Positions 32,764-41,084 of a stretch of 44,502 nucleotides of DNA are shown here, piece by piece. The DNA lies in contig CAJUDT010000010.1 in the NCBI GenBank assembly GCA_910585415.1, forward strand, positions 1-44,502, in the 5' to 3' direction. The stretch is from an uncultured Flavonifractor sp. (GTDB lineage Bacteria > Bacillota > Clostridia > Oscillospirales > Oscillospiraceae). The notes beneath the pieces are model-generated. The model searched no databases, was not told the DNA's origin, and was given only the letters and a program-made list of their open reading frames with translations. Each line of letters starts with the position of its first letter. Position 1 is the stretch's first letter. Made by a program: the position numbers and the translations under genes.

Positions 32764-34740
32764 TCAGATATCCTTGGGCAAGGTGAACTCATCCACCAGC
32801 TGCTTCAGAGCCACAGCCTCGGCGGACAGCTCCTGGCTGGCGGCGGCGCTCTCCTGGGCGGTGGCGCTGTTGGTCTGGACGACACTGGAAATCTGGTCGA
32901 TGCCCTCTGTGACCTGGGTAATCGAGAGGGTCTGATTCTCCACCGCCTTGACCACAATATCCATCTGCGTGGTCACATGGCCTGCGTAAACGCTGGTCTG
33001 CTCCAGGGACTCCGTGACCATCTCCACCACATGTCCGCCCTCCGTGACGGCGGCGATGGAGCCCTCAATGAGCTCCTTGGTGGCCTTGGCGGCCTCGTCG
33101 GACTTCTGGGCCAGATTGCGCACCTCGTCGGCCACCACCGCAAAGCCCTTGCCTGCGGACCCTGCGCGGGCGGCCTCCACGGCGGCGTTCAGGGCCAAAA
33201 TGTTGGTCTGGAAGGCGATGTTCTCAATGGCCGCGATGATTTTGGAGATTTCCTCCGAGGAACTGGAAATTTTCTCCATGGCCGCATTCAAATCATTCAC
33301 ATAACCCACACTGATCCCCAGCTGTGCGCCGGCCTGATTGACATACTGCCCCGCCTCATCGGCGGCGGCGGAGGTCTTTTTGGCGCTGACGGAGATATCG
33401 TTGACGGTGGCGGCCAGCTCCTCCACGGCGCTGGCCTGCTCCATGGAGCCCTGGCTCAGAGTCTGCGCACCGGTGGACACCTGCCCGCTGGCGGCTGACA
33501 CCTGTCCGGCGGCGGATTCAATCTGGTGCATGGTGTCGCCGAGCTTCACCTTCAGGTTGCGCATGGACTGCAAAATACTCTGAAATTCGCCCACATAGGC
33601 CTCTTTTTGGGAGGACTGGATGTCGAAATTCTGGTTGGCCATCTCATTGAGCAGATAGCTGATATCGTTGATGATGGTATTCAGACCCGTCACCATCTCC
33701 GCTGTGGCGTGGGTGAGCTCCGCCGTCTCGTCCTGGCCCCTGGTCTGGGGGACGGGGGAGTTCAAATCTCCCTCCACCAGCAGCTTCATCCGGGCGCACA
33801 CCGCCCGCATGGGCACACTGATATTGCTGGACAGCTTCAGGGCCACCACAATAGAGGCTAGGATGGAGGCCACAATCACCAGGATGTTAATCAGAATCCC
33901 GATGTATGTATCGGTGAGATAGTCCTTCTTCATGGCGGTGACGGCCACACTCCAGCCGTCGGTACCGCCAACCGGGGCGTAGGCCGCGTAGCGGGGGCCG
34001 TCGGCGTCGTGGAAGCTGCCAAAGCCGTTTTTACCCTGGCGCATTTCGGCATGAATCGCGGCCAGGTCCCGAAGGGAGCTGTCGCTCTGGGCCTCCCGCT
34101 CGATGTTCTGGGTGGTAATCGTCTCCAGGGTGGTGTCCGCGATGGTGTCGCCGTTTTTGTTAATCATGTAGGCCTTGCTGTTTTCGCTGACCTTGATGGA
34201 TGAGACGATATCATTCAAAAAGGTCTCCGGCGGCACAAAATAGACCACGCCGACGACCGCTTCCCCGCGGATTCCGTGGGCGTAGAGGGGCGCGGCCACG
34301 ATAATGGACAGCTCGCCGGTGATTTTGCTGACCAGGGGCTCGGAGACGTAGACGTTGCCCTGGAGGGCCTGACGCACATATTCACGGTCGGAATAATCCT
34401 GCCCGTCGAAAATGCTGTAGCCTCCCGCACTGATAATGTTGCCCCGCTGGAAGCCGTGCATGGAAACCCATTCGTCCAATACAGCCCGCTTTTCCTCCAC
34501 ACTGACGGTGCCCTCGGCCAGCTGGGGAACACAGCCCGCGTCAATGGCGACATTCCGGTAAGCGGCGAGCTCCTGCTCAATGCGCTCCGCCGCCAGTACG
34601 GCGGTTTCGCTCATCATTTGGTCCACCGTGGCAACCGTGCTTCGGTAGTTGAGCGCGATGCTGGTGACGCCCACCAGCACCAGGGCGGCCACAACGGTCG
34701 CCATCAGACAGACGGTGATTTTCTTTCGGATACTATTCAT
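32764..34740 (-). CDS. methyl-accepting chemotaxis protein with double-Cache sensor
   Basis: A 658-residue chemoreceptor. TM1 is at about 8-30, a dCache-type sensor at about 31-275 (GGYSIFDGQDYSDREYVRQAL, split; GVVYFVP; AYAPVGGTDGWSVAV), TM2 at about 277-300, HAMP at about 301-355, and the signalling coil tip near 508 (AFQTNILALNAAVEAARAG). dCache receptors commonly bind amino acids or small amines; the ligand here is unknown. AAAGAGGTG precedes the ATG, and a consensus promoter lies at 34802-34831. It is a single gene without nearby che genes. Confidence 0.92.
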   Translation of the reverse strand: MNSIRKKITVCLMATVVAALVLVGVTSIALNYRSTVATVDQMMSETAVLAAERIEQELAAYRNVAIDAGCVPQLAEGTVSVEEKRAVLDEWVSMHGFQRGNIISAGGYSIFDGQDYSDREYVRQALQGNVYVSEPLVSKITGELSIIVAAPLYAHGIRGEAVVGVVYFVPPETFLNDIVSSIKVSENSKAYMINKNGDTIADTTLETITTQNIEREAQSDSSLRDLAAIHAEMRQGKNGFGSFHDADGPRYAAYAPVGGTDGWSVAVTAMKKDYLTDTYIGILINILVIVASILASIVVALKLSSNISVPMRAVCARMKLLVEGDLNSPVPQTRGQDETAELTHATAEMVTGLNTIINDISYLLNEMANQNFDIQSSQKEAYVGEFQSILQSMRNLKVKLGDTMHQIESAAGQVSAASGQVSTGAQTLSQGSMEQASAVEELAATVNDISVSAKKTSAAADEAGQYVNQAGAQLGISVGYVNDLNAAMEKISSSSEEISKIIAAIENIAFQTNILALNAAVEAARAGSAGKGFAVVADEVRNLAQKSDEAAKATKELIEGSIAAVTEGGHVVEMVTESLEQTSVYAGHVTTQMDIVVKAVENQTLSITQVTEGIDQISSVVQTNSATAQESAAASQELSAEAVALKQLVDEFTLPKDI

Positions 34741-34801
34741 CTCTCTGCACCTCTTTTTTACAGTCAGGTTCCATTTAGCGATGCTTTGATTTGCATACTC
34801 T

Positions 34802-34831
34802 ATTATATGAGCTTCCGCCGCTGTTTGTCAA
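34802..34831 (-). promoter_or_regulatory. consensus promoter of the chemoreceptor gene
   Basis: Read leftward: TTGACA (34831-34826), 18 bases, TATAAT (34807-34802). Confidence 0.8.
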
Positions 34832-34884
34832 TGGTTCCCATCTCGAATAATTCCAAAAATCACCGTCCGCTCGCCGCAGGCAGC

Positions 34885-35757
34885 TTACAGGCTGTTCAAG
34901 AAGGGCCCCAGCAGGTGGAGGGGGAAGAAGCCCAGCACAAAGCTGGCCAGATTGGCGCACAGGACCCCGCCCACCCGCCGCTTGGCGGAGTGCTCCTTCA
35001 GGAGAAGGGCAAAGGCGGCACACTCGACCGCCCAGATTATCAGCTCCGGCAGGATAAGGCCCAAACCGTAGAACAGGGGATGATACCCCAGGGTGACCAG
35101 CACCGTGCCGCAGGCCAGATGCAGGCCCGCCTGCGTCACAAGGTTGACCGCCAAAAAGACCGCCCAGGTCCTCCCCTCCCGGAACCGGAACAGCCAGAGG
35201 ACCAGCGCCTCAATCAGCAGTGTCGGAATCAGTGTGGCCAGAAGCTGAAGCAGGAAGTGGAGGGGCGCCGGGGTCACAGGGCGGACGGTATTCGATTCCC
35301 AGTCGTAGATGATATGGTCGGTAAAACGGCGGGTATAGACCGTTTTACTGGCCCGGGCCCAGCCCTCTGTAGCGACGGCTACGCGAAAGGTCTCCGGCAG
35401 GCCGATGTAGGAAAACTGCCAGGCGCCGTCCTCCCGGGGGAGGACACTGCCAAATACCGGAGCCCGTCCCGCCACGCCGGTGGTGTAGGCCAGCACCCAG
35501 CCGTCCCCTTCAATGGAGCGCAGAGTGTCCAGCAGGGCGGGGTCGGCCTCCTCCAGGTTGGAATTGGGATAGGGCGACTTCGTGGCCTCCCCTTCGGTGA
35601 GCAAGTCCAGATAGAGGGTCCCCTCCGGGGCGTTGACCACCTGGACGGTCAGGGAGGGCTTGGGGCCGATATCGGCCCGGGCGGCGGGGGCGAGGAGCAT
35701 CGCACCCACCAGGAACAGCAGGAGACAGCGGGCAAGCCGTACGCGGTTTACATTCAT
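34885..35757 (-). CDS. unrecognised secreted/membrane protein with C-terminal helices
   Basis: A 290-residue protein I do not recognise. A signal peptide (about 1-29: LARCLLLFLVGAMLLAPAARA) is followed by an extracytoplasmic domain (about 30-165) starting DIGPKPSLTVQV and rich in aromatic and acidic residues. Four membrane segments follow (about 170-195, 200-222, 226-248, 254-285). AAGGAGG lies just before the ATG at 35757; the longer reading would add a charged leader with no support. It has its own promoter (35817-35845) and ends 144 bp before the next leftward gene. No enzymatic motif is visible; a sensor-like or scaffold role is only a guess. Confidence 0.75.
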   Translation of the reverse strand: MNVNRVRLARCLLLFLVGAMLLAPAARADIGPKPSLTVQVVNAPEGTLYLDLLTEGEATKSPYPNSNLEEADPALLDTLRSIEGDGWVLAYTTGVAGRAPVFGSVLPREDGAWQFSYIGLPETFRVAVATEGWARASKTVYTRRFTDHIIYDWESNTVRPVTPAPLHFLLQLLATLIPTLLIEALVLWLFRFREGRTWAVFLAVNLVTQAGLHLACGTVLVTLGYHPLFYGLGLILPELIIWAVECAAFALLLKEHSAKRRVGGVLCANLASFVLGFFPLHLLGPFLNSL

Positions 35758-35816
35758 GAGAACCTCCTTTTCCTTATCCGGTTTCCTCTTTCCCAGGGCT
35801 GGAGCCCTATGTTTTG

Positions 35817-35845
35817 ATTTTAGCACAACACCGCCCGAAAGACAA
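35817..35845 (-). promoter_or_regulatory. promoter of the unrecognised membrane protein gene
   Basis: Read leftward: TTGTCT (35845-35840), 17 bases, TAAAAT (35822-35817). Confidence 0.6.
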
Positions 35846-35877
35846 CCCGGAGGACGGCCAGCAACCGTCCTCCGGGT
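35845..35877 (-). terminator. terminator after the hydratase gene
   Basis: ACCCGGAGGACGG (35845-35857) pairs perfectly with CCGTCCTCCGGGT (35865-35877); read leftward it leads into TGTCTTTC. It overlaps the -35 box of the next gene's promoter by one base. Confidence 0.7.
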
Positions 35878-35894
35878 AATACTTGCTCTTTATA

Positions 35895-38138
35895 TTACTT
35901 GGCGTAGTAGTTAATCAGGCACCCGGCCAGGATGATTTCCCGCTCCTCCTGGGTCATGCCGGGGAGCTTCAGGGTGATGGTCCGGGACCCGCCATCCTTC
36001 CGCAGGAGCCGGGCCGGAACCTGCTCGCTACCCTCCTGGAGAAGCTGGCGGATGTTGCAGATGTGGATGCGGTCGCCGGGCTGGATGTTCCAATCCTCCA
36101 CGTCCTCCGCGACGAAGGGGAGCATACCCCAGTTGACCACGTTGGAGCGGTAGCGCTTGGTGGCGTACTCGCGGGCCACGTTGGCGCACCCGCCCAGCAC
36201 CCGCTGACAGGAGGCCGCCTGCTCCCGGGCCGAGCCGTCGCCGGGCTTGAGGGCCATGACGAAGGAGCCCAGGCCGGTCTTACGGGCGGCAAAGCGGAAG
36301 TCGCCGTCCAAGGCGTCCGTCTCCTCCCCCCGGCGGCGCTTCAGCTCCTCGGCCTGGATGGCCTTGGCCCGGGAGACGTACTGGGGGTCCTTCCGGCTCA
36401 GGGTGAACTCGGCCAGCTTCAGGGGGTTGGAGCGGTAGGAGGATGTCTCCCCGGAGGGGATGAGCTCGTCGGTGGTGGTCACCGGGTCGTAGATGGCCGC
36501 GCAGCAGGTGAGCAGCAGGTCCTCCGGCAGGGCAATCTGCTCCGGCCAGTCGGCGATATTGGGCCCGTAGACCAGCTCGGCCGACCGCTGGGGACGGCCC
36601 ACGCCGCAATACACACGGGCGCGGTAGGCGGAGCCGTCATAGTTCCAGTGCTCGTCGGGCCGGTCGGCGGGGACGTGCTCCAGCTCGTCGGCGGCGGTGA
36701 GGACCCCTCCGTTCCGGGCGGTGGCGGCGATGCTCCGGCTGTCCATAAGGGCCACATAGGAAATCTGCCCGTCTCCGGGCTTGGAGCCCTCCCGGTTGGG
36801 GAAGTTGCGGGTGGAGTGCCGGATGGAAAAGGCCCCGTTGGCGGGCACATCCCCGGCCCCGAAGCAGGGCCCGCAGAAGCAGGAGCGAATGGAGGCCCCC
36901 GCGGCCATAAGGGCGGTGATGCAGCCGTTTTTCGTCAGCTCCAGGTTGATGGGCATGGAGCCGGGGTAGCAGGACAGCCAAAACGCCTGGTCCCCGATGG
37001 CGCAGCCCTCCAGAATCTCAGCGGCCCGCTTCAAATTCTGATAGGTGCCGCCGGAGCACCCGGCAATGACCCCCTGGTCCACATGGAACTGTCCGTTGAC
37101 GATTTTGCGGGTGAGGGAGGGGGCGTTTTTCACCCCCAGCTGCTCCGCCGCGTCCACGTCCACCTGATGGAGCAGGTCGGCCATATTGGCCTTGAACGCC
37201 CGGATGGGGTAGGCGTTGGAGGGGTGGAAGGGCAGGGCAATCATGGGTTCCACCTTGTCCAGCTCCACGGTGACCAGCCCGTCGTAATAGGCCCCGTTGG
37301 CGGGGGCCTGCTCCCGGTACTGCTCCCCCCGGCCCAGGAGGGTGAGGGCGGTCTTGGTCACCCCGTCGGTGGCCCAGACGGAGGACAGGCAGGTGGTCTC
37401 GGTGGTCATAACGTCGATGCCCGCCCGGTAATCCATGGACAGATTGGCCACACCGGGGCCGAAAAACTCCATGACGGCGTTTTTCACCGCACCGCTCTGG
37501 AAGGTGGCCGCCACCAGGGCCAGGGCCACATCCTGGGGCCCCACCCCCGGACGGGGCGCACCGGTAAGGTAAATGGCAACCACCTTGGGATAGGCGATGT
37601 TGTAGGTCTTTTGCAGCAGCTGCCGGGCCAGCTCAGGCCCCCCCTCGCCGATGGCCATACAGCCATAGGCCCCGTACCGGGTGTGGGAGTCGGAGCCCAG
37701 AATCATGGCGCCGGGGGCGGCGTAGCGCTCCCGCATGTAGGAATGAATCACCGCCTGATGGGCGGGGACGAACTCTCCGCCGTACTTCTTGGCGGCGGAG
37801 AGGCCAAAGACGTGGTCGTCCTCGTTGATGGTCCCCCCCACGGCACACAGGGAGTTGTGGCAGTTGGTCAGAACATAGGGCAGGGGGAACTCTGTCATAC
37901 CCGAGGCACGGGCGGTCTGGATAATGCCCACATACGTGATGTCGTGGGAGGCCATTGCGTCAAAGCGGATGGCGAGGCGGTCCCGGCTGCCGCTGGAATT
38001 GTGGCTGGAGAGGATGGACCAGGCCATGGTCCCCTCTCTGGCGGTCTCCGGGGCGGGGAGCCCTGCGGCAGGGCCGTCCTGCTCCGGCAGAAAGGCGCCG
38101 TCTTTGTAGTAGACACCGGAAGTGTTGCGCTGAATCAT
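35895..38138 (-). CDS. aconitase-family hydratase (YbhJ-like)
   Basis: A 747-residue protein of the aconitase superfamily. The [4Fe-4S] ligands C361 (AGCSGG), C422 and C425 (CGPC) fall at almost the same positions as in mitochondrial aconitase (358, 421, 424 as I recall). Other family blocks are SDSHTRYGAYG (about 149-159) and STRNFPNREGS, while the swivel domain (about 580-740) ends the protein. Canonical aconitase reads GSCTNS at the first cysteine; here AGCSGGTY indicates a different substrate, as in the uncharacterised YbhJ group. GGAGGGATTTTTT precedes the ATG. It follows the TSCPD gene by 13 bp. Citrate/isocitrate activity should not be assumed. Confidence 0.88.
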   Translation of the reverse strand: MIQRNTSGVYYKDGAFLPEQDGPAAGLPAPETAREGTMAWSILSSHNSSGSRDRLAIRFDAMASHDITYVGIIQTARASGMTEFPLPYVLTNCHNSLCAVGGTINEDDHVFGLSAAKKYGGEFVPAHQAVIHSYMRERYAAPGAMILGSDSHTRYGAYGCMAIGEGGPELARQLLQKTYNIAYPKVVAIYLTGAPRPGVGPQDVALALVAATFQSGAVKNAVMEFFGPGVANLSMDYRAGIDVMTTETTCLSSVWATDGVTKTALTLLGRGEQYREQAPANGAYYDGLVTVELDKVEPMIALPFHPSNAYPIRAFKANMADLLHQVDVDAAEQLGVKNAPSLTRKIVNGQFHVDQGVIAGCSGGTYQNLKRAAEILEGCAIGDQAFWLSCYPGSMPINLELTKNGCITALMAAGASIRSCFCGPCFGAGDVPANGAFSIRHSTRNFPNREGSKPGDGQISYVALMDSRSIAATARNGGVLTAADELEHVPADRPDEHWNYDGSAYRARVYCGVGRPQRSAELVYGPNIADWPEQIALPEDLLLTCCAAIYDPVTTTDELIPSGETSSYRSNPLKLAEFTLSRKDPQYVSRAKAIQAEELKRRRGEETDALDGDFRFAARKTGLGSFVMALKPGDGSAREQAASCQRVLGGCANVAREYATKRYRSNVVNWGMLPFVAEDVEDWNIQPGDRIHICNIRQLLQEGSEQVPARLLRKDGGSRTITLKLPGMTQEEREIILAGCLINYYAK

Positions 38139-38151
38139 AAAAAATCCCTCC

Positions 38152-38394
38152 TTACAGAGCTGTTTTCAATGCCTGGGCCAGCTGGTCGGGGCAGGACGTG
38201 CTCTTCCGCCCGCAGCGGATGCCCTCCATGCGGCGGATGGCCTCCTCTACGGTCATGCCCTCCATCAGGCGGGAAATGCCCTGAAGGTTGCCGTTGCAGC
38301 CGTCCAGGACCTCCACTGAGCGGATGATGCCCTCATCGACCTCAATGGTCATTTTGCGGGAACAGACGCCCGTAGGCGTATACGTAATGGTCAT
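38152..38394 (-). CDS. TSCPD domain protein
   Basis: An 80-residue protein consisting of one TSCPD domain: G9-V-C11 and GCNGNLQGISRLMEG early, and the naming motif TSCPDQLA near residue 67-74. Cysteines at 11, 33, 61 and 68 could bind iron or zinc. Such domains are found alone or at the ends of class II ribonucleotide reductases. AGGAG precedes the ATG. It is the first gene of a two-gene unit with the hydratase, from a promoter at 38427-38455. Confidence 0.85.
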   Translation of the reverse strand: MTITYTPTGVCSRKMTIEVDEGIIRSVEVLDGCNGNLQGISRLMEGMTVEEAIRRMEGIRCGRKSTSCPDQLAQALKTAL

Positions 38395-38426
38395 AGCAAT
38401 CGCTCCTCTGTCATGTCGTTAAAAGC

Positions 38427-38455
38427 ATTATACAGGATGGAACGCAGGATTGCAA
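38427..38455 (-). promoter_or_regulatory. promoter of the TSCPD-hydratase unit
   Basis: Read leftward: TTGCAA (38455-38450), 17 bases, TATAAT (38432-38427). The -35 box is a palindrome shared with the rightward promoter below. Confidence 0.8.
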
Positions 38456-38572
38456 TCGGCTGTTTTGCTATGTTATAATGGGGGGCATCGCAGGACTTGC
38501 GGGAAGGAGGCGCAACGGCGTGGCCCCCAGCACCAAGCAGGCCCTGGCGGCGTCCCTGAAAAAGCTGCTCAA
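38437..38572 (+). repeat. 136-bp tandem repeat, copy 1 (promoter plus 5' end of the TetR gene)
   Basis: It begins ATGGAACGCAGG and ends at CTGCTCAA. It is followed immediately by copy 2 with 9 differences in 136 bases by my count. It carries a promoter, GGAAGGAGG and a GTG start (38520) plus about 17 codons of the regulator. Because 136 is not a multiple of three, translation from this start leaves the regulator's frame. Confidence 0.9.
38450..38479 (+). promoter_or_regulatory. rightward promoter in repeat copy 1
   Basis: TTGCAA (38450-38455), 18 bases, TATAAT (38474-38479). It shares its palindromic -35 with the leftward TSCPD promoter. Confidence 0.7.
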
Positions 38573-38708
38573 ATGGAACGCAGGATTGCAATCGGCTGTT
38601 TTGCTGTGTTATAATGGGGGGTATTACAGGACTTCCGGAAAGGAGGTGCAACGGCGTGACCCCCAGCACCAAGCAGGCCCTGGCGGCGTCCCTGAAAAAG
38701 CTGCTCAG
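38573..38708 (+). repeat. 136-bp tandem repeat, copy 2
   Basis: The second copy, containing the promoter and start codon actually in frame with the TetR gene. The coding part (after the start codon) is identical to copy 1; nearly all differences lie between the -10 box and the start. Confidence 0.9.
38586..38615 (+). promoter_or_regulatory. TetR gene promoter in repeat copy 2
   Basis: TTGCAA (38586-38591), 18 bases, TATAAT (38610-38615), 40 bp before the GTG start. Confidence 0.75.
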
Positions 38709-39210
38709 GCGGAAATTTTTGGACGATATCACGGTCAAGGAGATTGTGGCCGACTGCTCTGTCAACCGCCAGACCTTCTATTACCACTTTCAGGATATTT
38801 ACGACCTGCTCCATTTCCTGCTCGAGGAGGAAACCGGGGCGGTCCTTGCGGACTGCTCCAGCTGGCAGGAGTCCCTTTTGCGGGCCTTTCAATATATACA
38901 GGATGAGCATACCATGGTCTATCATGTGTTCCTCTCCGACGGGCGGGAGCACCTGGACTGTCAGATGTACGCTCTGGCCCGGCGCATCGTGGAGGACGAG
39001 CTGACGCGCTGCGCCGGAGACCTGCTCCTGGCGGAGGAGGACCGGAGCTTTTTGGTCCGCTTCTACATGCACGCTCTGGCGGGCATGATGATTGGTTGGA
39101 TGGCCCAGGACATGCGGGAGGAACCCGAGGATCTGGTGGCCCAGACCGCCCGCCTGCTGGACGGGGACCTCCGCCGGAAGGCGGAGCAGTTTGCCGGGGT
39201 GCTGGCATAG
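38656..39210 (+). CDS. TetR-family regulator, DhaS-like
   Basis: A 184-residue TetR regulator. The HTH (about 8-52) reads ITVKEIVADCSVNRQTFYYHFQDIYDLL (split), very like DhaS and its relatives, TetR-type activators of dihydroxyacetone kinase genes. The C-terminal helical domain (about 70-175) also fits that subgroup in length. The GTG at 38656 follows AAGGAGG. The dhaKLM genes begin about 1.9 kb downstream, in keeping with a role there, although the next gene (18 bp away) is a hydrolase and may be the direct target. A degenerate extra start region lies upstream as part of a tandem duplication. Confidence 0.85.
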   Translation: MTPSTKQALAASLKKLLRRKFLDDITVKEIVADCSVNRQTFYYHFQDIYDLLHFLLEEETGAVLADCSSWQESLLRAFQYIQDEHTMVYHVFLSDGREHLDCQMYALARRIVEDELTRCAGDLLLAEEDRSFLVRFYMHALAGMMIGWMAQDMREEPEDLVAQTARLLDGDLRRKAEQFAGVLA

Positions 39211-39228
39211 CGGAAGGAGCGCTGACCT

Positions 39229-40059
39229 ATGGACGAAAAAACCTTTGTGACCGGCCTGGGGACCATCCATTATTGGACGGGACCCGTGGAGGCCGCCCGG
39301 CCCTGGCTGATTTTTCTCCCCGGCCTGACGGCGGATTCCCGGCTGTTTGAACGGCAGATGGAGGGCCTGGGGGCGCGCTGCAACTGCCTGGTATGGGACG
39401 CCCCGGCCCACGGCAAATCCCGGCCCTTCCCGCTGGACTTTTCCCTGGAGGATATGGCGGACTATCTGCGCGGTATCCTGGACGCGGAGGGGATTTCCAG
39501 GCCCATTCTGGTGGGGCAGTCCCTGGGCGGATATGTCTCCCAGGTCTTTATGACCCGGTATCCCGGTACGGCGTCCGGCTTTGTGTCCATTGACTCCTGC
39601 TCTCTGGAGCGGGAGTACTACACCGGGGCGGAGCTGTGGTTACTCAAGCACACCGAGGGGATGTACCGGTCCATTCCATGGGGGCTGCTGAAGCAATGGG
39701 GCCCCCGGGGCACGGCGGAGTCGGCCTACGGCCGCAGGGTCATGGCGGCGATGATGGCGGACTACACCCAAGACGAGTACTGCGCCCTGACCGCCCACGG
39801 CTTCCGCATTCTGGCCCAAAGCATTGAGGCGGGCCCCTCCTACGCCCTCACCTGTCCCGCCCTGCTTCTGTGCGGGGAGAAGGACGGGGCGGGCTCGTGC
39901 AAACGATACGACCGGGCCTGGAGCCGCAAAACAGGGCTCCCCCTGACCTGGGTGCCTGGGGCGGGGCACAATTCCAACTGCGACGCCCCTGAGTTTGTCA
40001 ATCAGGCCATTGCGGCCTTTGTCCAGTCCCTTGGAGCGGACAAAGGCCAGCCTGCTTGA
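39229..40059 (+). CDS. alpha/beta-hydrolase
   Basis: A 276-residue alpha/beta-hydrolase. The oxyanion region FLPGLTAD (29-36) is followed by the nucleophile elbow GQSLGG with S98. An acidic residue in LLCGEKDG (about 216-223) and a histidine in GAGHNSN (about 245-251) complete the triad. No signal peptide, so cytoplasmic. GGAAGGAG precedes the ATG. It is probably cotranscribed with the TetR gene 18 bp upstream. Substrate (ester, lactone or other) cannot be told. Confidence 0.88.
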   Translation: MDEKTFVTGLGTIHYWTGPVEAARPWLIFLPGLTADSRLFERQMEGLGARCNCLVWDAPAHGKSRPFPLDFSLEDMADYLRGILDAEGISRPILVGQSLGGYVSQVFMTRYPGTASGFVSIDSCSLEREYYTGAELWLLKHTEGMYRSIPWGLLKQWGPRGTAESAYGRRVMAAMMADYTQDEYCALTAHGFRILAQSIEAGPSYALTCPALLLCGEKDGAGSCKRYDRAWSRKTGLPLTWVPGAGHNSNCDAPEFVNQAIAAFVQSLGADKGQPA

Positions 40060-40104
40060 GTGTTCCCCAAATCAACACACTATGAAAAAAGGAGAGATTT
40101 TAAC

Positions 40105-40911
40105 ATGAAAAAGCAATTTCAACATGGCTTCTGGGCCGGATTGCTCACCGCCGGGCTTCTGCTGGCCCTGGGGCTGACCGTGCTGGCCGCCGGGCGGACC
40201 ATCTCCATCGACGACGGCATCCGCATCACCTTCAACGGCGCGGCCTTCACCCCCAAGGACGCCAACGGCAAGCCCGTGGAGCTGTTCACCTATAACGGCA
40301 CCACCTACGCCCCCCTGCGGGCCATCTGTGAGGCGGCGGGCCTGAAGGTGGGCTATGACTCCGCCACCCGCACCGCCCAGGTGTCCACCCCCAGCGCCAC
40401 CCCCACCCCCGCCACACCAGCTCCCGCCACCCCCACACCCACGGCCACAGCGCCCGCCGCCGGGAGCGAATACATTTCCATTGAGAAGGCCAAGGAACTG
40501 GCCTTGGCCCACGCCGGGGTAAAGGCGGCGGACGCGGTGTTCCTTCAGGTGGAGCTGGACTGGGAGGATGGCCGCGCCGAGTACGAGGTGGAGTTCTACG
40601 CGGGCAATACCGAGTATGACTACGACCTTGACGCCGTAACCGGGGCCGTTTTGTCCTTCGACCACGACATTGAGGGCTGGCAGTTCTCTCCCTCCGGTAC
40701 CGGCGGCATCATCACCGCCGAGCGGGCCCAGGAGCTGGCCACCAATTACGCCTTCAGCCAGGGCATCCAGACCATCGCGGTCGTAGAGTGCAAGTTGGAC
40801 CGGGAGAATGGACGTCAGGTCTACGAGCTGGAGCTGCGCAGCGGCTACACCGAATATGATTGCGAAATTGAGGCCGCCACCGGAACCATTCTCTCCTGGG
40901 AGGCTGACTGA
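40105..40911 (+). CDS. secreted PepSY-domain protein with copper-amine-oxidase-like N-terminal domain
   Basis: A 268-residue exported protein. A signal peptide (about 1-29) ends at VLAAG. Residues 30-107 form the stalk/copper amine oxidase-like domain (ITFNGAAFTPKDANGKP, YAPLRAICEAAGLKVGYD). A Pro/Thr/Ala linker follows (about 108-132), then two PepSY domains (about 133-195 and 205-268), each with EYEVEFY or VYELELR strands and a D-A-VTGA/EAATG turn. AAAAGGAGAG precedes the ATG. PepSY domains often inhibit or modulate proteases; here the role is unknown, probably at the cell wall. Confidence 0.85.
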   Translation: MKKQFQHGFWAGLLTAGLLLALGLTVLAAGRTISIDDGIRITFNGAAFTPKDANGKPVELFTYNGTTYAPLRAICEAAGLKVGYDSATRTAQVSTPSATPTPATPAPATPTPTATAPAAGSEYISIEKAKELALAHAGVKAADAVFLQVELDWEDGRAEYEVEFYAGNTEYDYDLDAVTGAVLSFDHDIEGWQFSPSGTGGIITAERAQELATNYAFSQGIQTIAVVECKLDRENGRQVYELELRSGYTEYDCEIEAATGTILSWEAD

Positions 40912-40962
40912 GTCCGTTTTGGCAAAATAACAAAAAACCAGGGCACCTAAGCAAAAAATTCA

Positions 40963-40991
40963 TTGCATGGTAAACAATCCAGTGCTAAAAT
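40963..40991 (+). promoter_or_regulatory. dha operon promoter
   Basis: TTGCAT (40963-40968), 17 bases, TAAAAT (40986-40991), 93 bp before dhaK. Confidence 0.65.
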
Positions 40992-41084
40992 AAGAGCGTG
41001 TGCGGGGTTTCCCGCCAGGCCCCATCCGGTTCCGGGCTGCGGCCCGTGCTGAATACCCATTTATTAAAAAGGGAGGACGCTCAT

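Noticed and set aside
35883..38327. 814-residue rightward open frame
   Set aside because: Exact complement of the hydratase gene; very rich in G, V and P with no domain.
38520..38906. Open frame starting in repeat copy 1 and running into the TetR gene out of frame
   Set aside because: It arises from the 136-bp duplication; past the first ~17 codons it is a frame-shifted reading of the promoter and regulator. Kept only as a possible leader, not as a gene.
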